Assembly: GCA_003219395.1 (NCBI GenBank)
Contig: QHOR01000140.1
Span: forward strand, 1 to 6,418
Origin: Verrucomicrobiota bacterium
GTDB lineage: Bacteria > Verrucomicrobiota > Verrucomicrobiia > Chthoniobacterales > UBA10450
DNA: 6,418 nt
Direction of reading: 5' to 3'
A program made the position numbers and the translations under genes. Below are positions 1 through 5,784 of the stretch, one piece after another. The notes under the pieces are model-generated. The model ran no database searches, was not told where the DNA came from, and saw only the letters and a list, made by a program, of their open reading frames with translations. Each line of letters begins with the position of its first letter. Position 1 is the first letter of the stretch.

Positions 1-915
1 TCACACAAGCCGGTCGCGGTGGCGGCAGGGCTAGGAATGATGGGCATTCACCGCAACGTGATTCATGAGAAGTTCGGAAACTTCATCCTGTTAGGAACTA
101 TCTTGTTGGATGCCGAGGTTTCAGACCCTAGCCAGCCGATCGACTACAATCCTTGTCTGGAATGCAAGCTGTGCGTGGCCGCATGTCCTGTAGGCGCCAT
201 CTCGCCGGAAGGGCATTTTAACTTCTCGGCCTGCTACACCCATAACTACCGCGAGTTTATGGGCGGCTTCACCGATTGGGTCGAGCAGGTGGCGGACAGC
301 AGGAACGCCCGCGATTATCGCAGCCGAGTCAGCGATGCAGAGTCAGCCTCGATGTGGCAGAGTCTCTCCTACGGGGCAAACTACAAATCGGCGTACTGCC
401 TGGCGGTCTGCCCGGCGGGAGAAGACGTTATTGGGCCGTTCCTCGCTGATCGGAAGACACATCTGAACGAAATCGTGCGGCCACTCCAAGAAAAAGAAGA
501 GACGATTTACGTGACCAACAATTCTGACGCCGAGGTATCTGTCGCCAAACGGTTCCCCAATAAGAAAATCAAACATGTGGGCAACAGCCTGCGACCGAAG
601 ACCGTAGAAGTTTTCCTTAACGGAATGCCGCACGTCTTCCAACCAGGCAAGTCGGCGGGATTGAGCGCCACCTTCCACTTCACCTTCACCGGCAGTGAGC
701 AGCGGCAGGCCACTGTCGTGATTCAGGAGCAGAAGATTAGCGTGACAGAGGGGCATGTCGGCGAACCCAGCCTGCACATTACCGCTGACTCGGAAACGTG
801 GATCGGCTTTCTGAGGAAGGAAAAAAACGTGGTGTGGGCATTGCTGCGGCGGACGATTCGCCTGGATGGCCCACTTAGGCTGCTGGTCGCGTTCGGAAAG
901 TGCTTTCCGCAGTAA
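1..915 (+). CDS. QueG-like double [4Fe-4S] protein with C-terminal SCP2-type domain (5' end missing)
   Basis: The frame is open from base 1, so the N-terminus lies outside the window; 304 residues are visible, ending at TAA 913-915. The GTG at base 19 is probably internal, because the preceding codons and the AAGLGMMG stretch fit the glycine-rich segment found just before the iron-sulfur domain in epoxyqueuosine reductase (QueG) and reductive-dehalogenase relatives. A ferredoxin motif follows, C-x2-C-x2-C-x3-CP, at visible residues 52, 55, 58 and 62. Further cysteines are at 78, 133 and 137 (CLAVCPAGED), which would serve a second cluster. From about residue 200 to the end the protein resembles an SCP2 sterol-carrier fold (VFLNGMPHVFQPGKSAG at its start; alternating strands; a final helix). 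Known of the family: the Fe-S part transfers electrons, and SCP2 domains bind lipids or other hydrophobic ligands. The substrate is unknown. It is unlikely to be true QueG, which lacks SCP2. A redox enzyme acting on a hydrophobic substrate is inference. Confidence 0.8.
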   Translation, partial: SHKPVAVAAGLGMMGIHRNVIHEKFGNFILLGTILLDAEVSDPSQPIDYNPCLECKLCVAACPVGAISPEGHFNFSACYTHNYREFMGGFTDWVEQVADSRNARDYRSRVSDAESASMWQSLSYGANYKSAYCLAVCPAGEDVIGPFLADRKTHLNEIVRPLQEKEETIYVTNNSDAEVSVAKRFPNKKIKHVGNSLRPKTVEVFLNGMPHVFQPGKSAGLSATFHFTFTGSEQRQATVVIQEQKISVTEGHVGEPSLHITADSETWIGFLRKEKNVVWALLRRTIRLDGPLRLLVAFGKCFPQ

Positions 916-958
916 CAGGTTCACACAATCGAGCGGAACTCAAAATGTCGAAACCGAA

Positions 959-1144
959 GATGGATTGTAATGGGTGCAACCTGCGGTTGCGCGACGGTAG
1001 GCAGCGGTTTGAAGCGGGCCATTGGTCGGTGCACTCCACAGTTGTAATCCGCCGGCAATTCCATGGGAACGCCGATATTCGACAGGCCGGAACACCTCTA
1101 GACAGGGATGCTCCAACCGTGCCCTGGCATTATAGGATCGCATC
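959..1144. ncRNA. Candidate structured RNA in the gap between the Fe-S gene and tRNA-Glu
   Basis: The 252-bp gap 916-1167 holds no credible gene but has nested complementary arms. By eye: 959-965 with 1137-1144 (one bulged base); 968-972 with 1128-1132; 1016-1019 with 1121-1124; 1022-1025 with 1113-1116; 1028-1031 with 1093-1096; 1035-1037 with 1089-1091; and a terminal hairpin 1053-1062 with 1066-1074 (loop ATG). A separate hairpin, GCAACC-TGC-GGTTGC (976-990), sits in the large one-sided bubble. The result is a rod of about 186 nt with an asymmetric central bubble, loosely like 6S RNA, but I recognise no family sequence signature. The strand is unresolved: a G-U pair at 975/991 favours plus, other potential wobble positions favour minus. 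A weak plus-strand promoter-like pair (TTCACA 920-925, AAATGT 943-948, spacer 17) would start RNA near 955. No T-run terminator is seen on either strand. Short nested arms can also arise by chance. Confidence 0.25.
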
Positions 1145-1167
1145 GTCGTCCCCTAGTACCAGGGAAA

Positions 1168-1240
1168 CGACCCTAACGGGATTCGAACCCGTGTTACCGC
1201 CGTGAAAGGGCGGTGTCCTGGGCCTCTAGACGATAGGGTC
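1168..1240 (-). tRNA. tRNA-Glu (anticodon UUC)
   Basis: Read on the minus strand, this 73-nt sequence folds as a complete cloverleaf. The acceptor arms GACCCTA and TAGGGTC pair over 7 bp. The anticodon stem CCGCC/GGCGG encloses the loop CTTTCAC, giving anticodon TTC at 1206-1204. The T-arm is ACGGG-TTCGAAT-CCCGT. The D-arm region GTCTAGAGGCCCAGGAC is typical of bacterial tRNA-Glu. The discriminator base is G. The next bases are TTT, so the 3' CCA is not encoded and must be added by the CCA-adding enzyme. The gene lies 98 nt downstream of waaA on the same strand and probably has its own promoter. No intrinsic terminator is visible after it. Confidence 0.97.
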
Positions 1241-1253
1241 ACAAAAGCGGGGC

Positions 1254-1282
1254 AATATCAGAAGTGCAATCCTCTCACGCAA
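1254..1282 (-). promoter_or_regulatory. Putative sigma-70 type promoter of tRNA-Glu
   Basis: On the minus strand, TTGCGT (1282-1277) and GATATT (1259-1254) are separated by 17 bp and match the -35 and -10 consensus at 3/6 and 4/6 positions. Thirteen bases separate the -10 element from the mature tRNA 5' end, giving a short 5' leader for RNase P. The bases just after the -10 are GCCCCGC, a G+C-rich discriminator like those of stringently controlled stable-RNA promoters. The hexamers are weak, so this rests mainly on position. Read-through from waaA could also supply the tRNA. Confidence 0.35.
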
Positions 1283-1338
1283 GGTAAATTGCCGTCTCTT
1301 TTTCCGGGCGCTTTCGCTTTAGACCTATCGCTCCGTGA

Positions 1339-2646
1339 CTACAGCTCAGGGCGAACATCGTGAATCAACGCCGCTGCGCGAGCAGTTGCACCGTGATGTT
1401 TACTCAAAACGTCGCGTGCGTTTTGCACAAGACGACGGCGCGCGTCTCCGTCCCGCAGAAGCGCAGCGATCGTCATTTCAAGTGAATCGATATCGCTGAC
1501 TTGAATCGCGCCCTTCTTCAATACGAGTGCTCTCGCAAGCGTCGCGAAGTTTTCCATGTGCGGACCAAACACGACTGGTTTTTCGGCCATAATTGGTTCT
1601 ACAGGATTTTGCCCGCCTTGCGCGGTCAGGCTTTTTCCAACGAACACAACAGTGGCGATCCCATACCACCGCTGAAGTTCACCGGTTGTATCAAGCACGA
1701 TACAGTCTGCATCTGTGTCGTCCGGCAGCTGACGGACCCCTTCGCTCGCCAGCGCCACCCGCAACGGTAGAGCAGCGAGTTCCGCTCGGATTTCACGGAC
1801 CCGTTCCACGTGGCGCGGCGCAATGAATAACCGCAATGATGCAAATTGCTGACGCAACCGGAGAAAAACTTTGGCCAGAATTTCCTCTTCGCCACGATGC
1901 GTACTCCCACCAAACAATACAGGATGCCGTAGATCCGAATCGCTCACGCTGGTTATTTGCGCGTCTTCCTCCGGTTCTGCCGCCTCATCACGCCCATTGG
2001 GATCGTATTTGATGCTGCCGACGACACGAACCCGATCGCGCGCAACGCCGATTGCGACCCATCGATCAACATCATCAAGCTCCTGCGCGCACACGACATC
2101 CAACAGGCGAAATGTCGGCGCTACAAAGAGTCGAAACCGGCGAAACCTTCGTTCGGACCTTGGGGACAATCGCGCGTTCGCCAATGTGACAGGAATTCGG
2201 GTTTGGTGCGCCACTGCCACAAGGTTTGGCCAAACTTCCGCTTCAACCAGCACGACTCGGGTTGGTTTGATCACTGCAAACGCGCGGCGCATGATCGGCC
2301 AGTAATCGAGCGGCGTGTACATGACCTCAATCCAAGCCGGAGCATTCTTGTTTGCCAGAGCGAAACCGGTTGTAGTGGTCGTGGTCAGAACGCAGTGCAA
2401 ATCCGGTTCGAGCGCTTGCAATGCCTTGGCCAGTTTCAACGCGACGTTGACTTCCCCCACGCTAACCGCATGGAGCCAGGTTGATCTTTGCTTCGACAAG
2501 CGAACACGGACTTGCGAATCGTAAAGTCCAAAACGCTGTCCAAATTTTTCGCCGTAACCGCCGCGACGAATCATTTTCGCTAAATAGCCCGGCAAAAAAA
2601 ACAAAAGCCCGACCGGCCAAAATAAGTTGTAGATGAGACGAATCAT
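1339..2646 (-). CDS. waaA: 3-deoxy-D-manno-octulosonic acid (Kdo) transferase
   Basis: WaaA (KdtA, GT30 family) transfers Kdo from CMP-Kdo to the lipid A precursor on the cytoplasmic face of the inner membrane, starting the LPS inner core. The 435 residues are close to the family's usual length of about 420-430. Residues 4-22 form a hydrophobic N-terminal anchor. The N-terminal Rossmann domain carries WLHAVSVGE (57-65), whose Glu65 matches the catalytic base of the family, followed by the VEAEVWPN motif typical of GT30. The C-terminal CMP-Kdo domain has GGSTHRGEEE, GGQNPVEP (344-351) and GPHMENF (361-367). The usual GGHNPLEP has His where this protein has Gln346, and the preceding GGS is VGKS here. 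The ATG at 2646 lies 18 nt after the rsmD stop with no Shine-Dalgarno sequence, so translation probably depends on the upstream gene. It is the last gene of the asmA-like/rsmD/waaA unit. Whether it adds one Kdo or several cannot be read from sequence. Confidence 0.95.
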   Translation of the reverse strand: MIRLIYNLFWPVGLLFFLPGYLAKMIRRGGYGEKFGQRFGLYDSQVRVRLSKQRSTWLHAVSVGEVNVALKLAKALQALEPDLHCVLTTTTTTGFALANKNAPAWIEVMYTPLDYWPIMRRAFAVIKPTRVVLVEAEVWPNLVAVAHQTRIPVTLANARLSPRSERRFRRFRLFVAPTFRLLDVVCAQELDDVDRWVAIGVARDRVRVVGSIKYDPNGRDEAAEPEEDAQITSVSDSDLRHPVLFGGSTHRGEEEILAKVFLRLRQQFASLRLFIAPRHVERVREIRAELAALPLRVALASEGVRQLPDDTDADCIVLDTTGELQRWYGIATVVFVGKSLTAQGGQNPVEPIMAEKPVVFGPHMENFATLARALVLKKGAIQVSDIDSLEMTIAALLRDGDARRRLVQNARDVLSKHHGATARAAALIHDVRPEL

Positions 2647-2664
2647 TAAATTGGGGTTCGCGAA

Positions 2665-3225
2665 TTACGGATTGTGAATCGGTTTTAAAAACAGAACCTC
2701 CGTCGCGCCATATTTCTTCTTGCGAATGAGATGCCACACATTTGTTTCAGGAAGAAGTTCAGTTGGCCGTTTCTCCAAAATAAAAGTGCCATCTGCGCCA
2801 AGTAATTGAGGCAAGTCTTCGTTTGCCAGCAGTTTTTCGGTGAAGCGCTCACCCTCTTCTGTTTTTTCGTAAGGTGGATCGGCAAAAACAAGATCGAATA
2901 GTTCCGAGCCGGAAGCACGCCGAAGGAAATCGAAAACATCCTGCTGTCGAATTCGGCCTTTCAGCTTTGTCCTGGCGAGATTGCGCTCGATGATCTCCGC
3001 TGATTGCCTGTCCTGCTCGACAAAAACAGCAGAGGACGCGCCGCGGCTGAGTGCTTCAATTCCAAGTGCACCGCTTCCCGCGAAAAGATCGAGAACCCGC
3101 GCTCCAACCACAGCGTCACCCAAACTGGAAAAGATAGCAGCTCTAACGCGGTCCATCGTCGGTCGTACGCCGCGCTTCGGGACCGCCAGGCGAATTCCGC
3201 CGGCGCAGCCGGCGATCACCCTCAT
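2665..3225 (-). CDS. rsmD: 16S rRNA (guanine966-N2)-methyltransferase
   Basis: RsmD uses S-adenosylmethionine to methylate N2 of G966 in helix 31 of 16S rRNA, in the assembled small subunit near the P site. The 186-residue length is normal. In order: an N-terminal MRVIAG segment; RPTMDRVRAAIF (21-32), the family's conserved arm; the SAM-binding motif DLFAGSGALGIEALSRGA (46-63); the acidic residue at the end of strand 2, VEQD (69-72); QDVFDFL (95-101); and the catalytic motif DPPY (116-119), typical of N2-guanine and N6-adenine methyltransferases. The ATG at 3225 overlaps the TGA of the upstream asmA-like gene in a 4-nt ATGA, which implies translational coupling. There is no separate ribosome binding site. 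The protein appears intact with all key residues. Confidence 0.95.
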   Translation of the reverse strand: MRVIAGCAGGIRLAVPKRGVRPTMDRVRAAIFSSLGDAVVGARVLDLFAGSGALGIEALSRGASSAVFVEQDRQSAEIIERNLARTKLKGRIRQQDVFDFLRRASGSELFDLVFADPPYEKTEEGERFTEKLLANEDLPQLLGADGTFILEKRPTELLPETNVWHLIRKKKYGATEVLFLKPIHNP

Positions 3226-4796
3226 GGCGACGAGGCTGGCGTCGCCGTTGCAGTAGCTTCAGGCGGCGCTTCCTGCGGCGAAGCAGTTGTTGATTGCGCG
3301 CCCGGTACTGTTTCTTCGATCTGTTTCTTTTTCTTCTTTGCTCGCGCCTTTTTTCCGCCTCCGAAGAAGCTGTTAATCATATTGCTAAGATCACGGCCGA
3401 CCAATCGGTCCATTAGGTTTGTGCTGGGGCGATCGATCGTGCCGCCCACCTGAAAATCAATCGCAGAATAGCCCGGCTCATTGATCGGTTGAAAATTCTG
3501 CCGGATCGCTTTGAATAATTGGCCACGAATTTTGTCGTTGATCGCCAGTCGAGAATCAAGTTTTAGCCTTCCATCAAACGCGACTGTTCCGGATGCTGTG
3601 AGACGAACATTCGGGGACTGCAAAATCAATTCGTCAATTGTGACCAGGCCTGCATTCACGTGATATTTTGCCTCCGCTTGTTCGAGTTGAAGCTCTCTGA
3701 GCTCCTCGATCTGAAGAAGTTCCCCGAGTAACACCAACAAACTATATTGTTGGACCCGGCCATCGCGCAGAGAGATTTCGCCGTTGCCTGTAAACGCCTC
3801 AGGATCGGCTGTCTTGCCGAACGCTTGGAAGTTTCCCTCCAATTTGCCCTGCACCATGCCCTTGGGGCCACCAGCGTTTGCGACAATCTGGTCGGCCAGC
3901 ACATCGTGAAACTTTACGCTCGTGGTAAACGGAGAATCCTCCGCTTCCGGTTGCATGGCAAAATAGCCGTTGATTTCGCCGTTAGCTGCGCGCGCCGAAA
4001 TCTTGGAAAGCTCCAGCACATCCGGCTCATAGCGCAGTGGAGAACGCAGTTGCTCCAGAAAAAAACGATCCTGCAAAGAAATTCGCGCCACCTTCGTGTC
4101 GCCGTGGAGCGCCAGCGCGCTGCGAATGCTGGTCCGAAAGTCTACCCCGTTGAAACTCGCAAGGAGTCTGCCGGTGTGATCGAGAAAACTAAAATTGCCG
4201 TTCTTGATACTGACACGCCTAACCTCGGGAGGCATCGCCAGTGTGGGTTCCTGTTTGGGAGGTCGATCATTGGCTGGCGACTGAACCGGAGAAGGAAAAT
4301 CCGCCGGAGTATTGGCAGCAATAGGAGCGGTCTGTGCTTGAGCAGTTGGAGCCGGTTCGGTTTCTGCTTCCGGGTGAGACCCAGTTCGAGCGGGGGCGTT
4401 TGTTCCTCCTGATCTGGGTAACTTCCATTTTCCTTGCGCGTCTTGCAGCCAAACTACCTTTGGATTCACGAGCGCAACTTCTTTGACCACCAGGCGCCGG
4501 GAAAAAAGCGAGAGGAATCGAACGCGCAGCCGAAATGTTTTTGCTTCCAGGAAATGTTTCGGGGCAGCTGGCGAAGTTTGTCCCATCGTGATACCGCTTA
4601 GCTCCAGGCCTCCCCATGGCGTCACGCTCATGCTACGGATTCCCAGCGTGGTGCCGAGCCGCCGGCTCAACTCCTGTTGAATTTTCGCGTGCGTACCTTG
4701 TGATTGCACATACAGATTCACACCGGTCAGCAGAACCGCGCCAAGTGCAATCACCGCCCCTAGAGCAATCAATGCACTCCGGCGCAATTTTTTCAC
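3222..4796 (-). CDS. AsmA-family envelope protein, N-terminally membrane anchored
   Basis: The 524-residue protein begins with a positive segment (KKLRR) and one hydrophobic helix (about residues 7-30), so it is probably anchored in the inner membrane with the rest in the periplasm. Residues 35-127 look like the AsmA N-terminal region (SRRLGTTLGIRSMSVTPWGG, then a VNPKVVWLQDAQGKW stretch). Residues about 130-190 form a Pro/Ala/Thr/Glu-rich linker. From about 191 to 470 it is beta-rich, with the C-terminal AsmA signature GNGEISLRDGRVQQYSLL, a leucine/glutamate-rich helix, and LTASGTVAFDGRLKLDSRLA. The tail has GGGKKARAKKKKK (479-491) followed by a low-complexity Pro/Ala/Thr end. AsmA-like proteins form beta-groove structures linked to phospholipid transport and outer-membrane assembly; the exact role here is unknown. 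The start is GTG at 4796, chosen because it directly precedes the anchor; no Shine-Dalgarno sequence is seen. It is the first gene of the unit with rsmD and waaA. Confidence 0.8.
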   Translation of the reverse strand: MKKLRRSALIALGAVIALGAVLLTGVNLYVQSQGTHAKIQQELSRRLGTTLGIRSMSVTPWGGLELSGITMGQTSPAAPKHFLEAKTFRLRVRFLSLFSRRLVVKEVALVNPKVVWLQDAQGKWKLPRSGGTNAPARTGSHPEAETEPAPTAQAQTAPIAANTPADFPSPVQSPANDRPPKQEPTLAMPPEVRRVSIKNGNFSFLDHTGRLLASFNGVDFRTSIRSALALHGDTKVARISLQDRFFLEQLRSPLRYEPDVLELSKISARAANGEINGYFAMQPEAEDSPFTTSVKFHDVLADQIVANAGGPKGMVQGKLEGNFQAFGKTADPEAFTGNGEISLRDGRVQQYSLLVLLGELLQIEELRELQLEQAEAKYHVNAGLVTIDELILQSPNVRLTASGTVAFDGRLKLDSRLAINDKIRGQLFKAIRQNFQPINEPGYSAIDFQVGGTIDRPSTNLMDRLVGRDLSNMINSFFGGGKKARAKKKKKQIEETVPGAQSTTASPQEAPPEATATATPASSP

Positions 4797-4857
4797 TGTG
4801 AGACGTTACCCAGTCCAAGTTTGAAGAAAAGGTGAAAGCCCTCTGCTACTTTCCCTT
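4797..4857. promoter_or_regulatory. Divergent intergenic region with presumed promoters for both transcription units
   Basis: Two GTG-started genes face away from each other across 61 bp, so promoters for both are expected in or near this interval. For the plus-strand kinase, TTGAAG (4821-4826) and GCTACT (4845-4850), 18 bp apart, would place transcription start near 4857, which could make that mRNA nearly leaderless. The -10 match is poor (3/6). On the minus strand I see no pair worth naming. No operator-like palindrome or riboswitch is apparent. Confidence 0.3.
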
Positions 4858-5733
4858 GTGACCGATACGATTGTCATTCTCAATCCAACCGCCGGCAGCC
4901 CGGAACACATTCGGAGTTGGCAGGAACGCATCGAGTTACTCGCAGGCGATTGCACGGTCCGCGTCACAGCACATTCTGGCGAAGCGGAGGCGCTGGCCAG
5001 GAGCGCCGTCGAAGCGGGATTTAAGCGGATCGTCGCAGCAGGGGGCGATGGAACAGTTAGCCAGGTAGCAAACGGCCTCAGCGGCAGCAATGCCATGCTG
5101 GGCGTGCTTCCCATGGGCACTGTGAACGTTTTCGCGATGGAGCTCGGGCTGCCATCGCACAATCTCCAGCGGTGCTGGGATATTATCAAAGGTACAAACG
5201 TTCGTCTGGTCGATCTACCGAGCGCGAATGGAAAACATTTTGTCCAGCTTGGCGGAGTAGGACTGGACGCACAGGTGGTGAAAGAGACCAGCCTCGCTTT
5301 CAAACGCAGTTTCGGGCCGCTGAGCTATCTCATCTCGGCAGCGCACATCGCGGCACGCCAACCACCCAAGCTCGTCATCGAGTCGGAGCATACTCCTGTG
5401 GAAGAAGGATCGTTCGTTCTCATTGGAAATGGGCGGCTTTATGGAGGGCCTTTTCCGTTTTTTAAACACGCTATCATCAACGACGGATTGTTTGACGTCG
5501 TCGTCTTCAAACGGCTCGGCTACCTCGAAATCGTTAAGTATCTCCAGGACGTTGTATTCAGCTCCGACATTAACGCGCCAGAAATCGAATATTTTCAGAC
5601 ACGACAGTTGCGGATAACGAGCGAACAGGACGTTCCGCTGGAGCTCGATGGTGAACTTGCAGGCAATTGCCCGGTTGATTTTCGAATTCGGAAGAGAGCG
5701 CTTCGCGTTCTGGCGCCTCACCCTTCACCGTGA
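4858..5733 (+). CDS. Diacylglycerol kinase-family lipid kinase (YegS/BmrU/DgkB-like)
   Basis: Members of this family phosphorylate a lipid alcohol (diacylglycerol, sphingoid bases or related) with ATP at the cytoplasmic membrane face. The 291 residues match the usual length of about 290-330. The N-terminal catalytic half starts VILNPTAGSP (6-15), then has TAHSGEAEALARSA (37-50), the nucleotide-binding motif GGDGT (62-66), and GVLPMGTVNVFAMELGLP (82-99), equivalent to the family's GT-x-N-x-hydrophobic-A segment. The C-terminal beta-sandwich half has IGNGRLYGGPFPFF and INDGLFDVVVFKRLGYLE, followed by LELDGELAG near the end, all standard for the family. There is no transmembrane segment, unlike DgkA. 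The start is GTG at 4858: the only in-frame upstream alternative before the stop at 4822-4824 is a CTG, and this start gives the canonical N-terminus. It has no Shine-Dalgarno sequence. It ends in tandem TGA TGA stops (5731-5736). The true lipid substrate cannot be told from the sequence. Confidence 0.9.
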   Translation: MTDTIVILNPTAGSPEHIRSWQERIELLAGDCTVRVTAHSGEAEALARSAVEAGFKRIVAAGGDGTVSQVANGLSGSNAMLGVLPMGTVNVFAMELGLPSHNLQRCWDIIKGTNVRLVDLPSANGKHFVQLGGVGLDAQVVKETSLAFKRSFGPLSYLISAAHIAARQPPKLVIESEHTPVEEGSFVLIGNGRLYGGPFPFFKHAIINDGLFDVVVFKRLGYLEIVKYLQDVVFSSDINAPEIEYFQTRQLRITSEQDVPLELDGELAGNCPVDFRIRKRALRVLAPHPSP

Positions 5734-5784
5734 TGAAGCCTGGACAGTTTTAGATCACATCCGTGAGCTAAATTTGTCCGCCCA

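Noticed and set aside
19..21. GTG at base 19 as the true start of the first gene
   Set aside because: The frame is open upstream to base 1 and the visible protein begins in the middle of the QueG-like fold, so most of the catalytic N-terminal domain must lie before the window.
976..990. Perfect 6-bp hairpin GCAACC-TGC-GGTTGC as terminator of the Fe-S gene
   Set aside because: No T-run follows on either strand, and it is about 60 nt past the stop. I treat it as part of the candidate structured RNA.
1129..1134. Perfect TATAAT on the minus strand
   Set aside because: No -35 match at 16-18 bp and no extended -10 TG. It coincides with one arm of the proposed closing stem, so the match may be incidental.
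940..1143. Minus-strand 67-codon frame in the same gap
   Set aside because: Odd composition, no recognisable motif, and it covers almost exactly the interval with RNA-like pairing, so it is more likely an artefact of a structured sequence.
1150..1163. CCCT/AGGG hairpin just after tRNA-Glu as a terminator
   Set aside because: Only 4 bp with a 6-nt loop, and followed by GACGACGATG on the minus strand instead of a T-run.
900..1205. Plus-strand 101-codon frame between the Fe-S gene and tRNA-Glu
   Set aside because: Its end (TGFEPVLPP) is the translated antisense of the tRNA T-arm and anticodon arm, a well-known false protein. Its start overlaps the end of the upstream gene and it shows no family features.
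1279..1302. GCAA/TTGC hairpin followed by CTTTTT on the plus strand
   Set aside because: The stem is only 4 A+T-mixed pairs and the T-run starts after a gap. It overlaps the proposed tRNA promoter and no plus-strand gene precedes it closely.
3747..4412. 221-codon plus-strand frame opposite the asmA-like gene
   Set aside because: It lies wholly inside a well-supported gene on the other strand, and its composition looks like a shadow frame with no domain.
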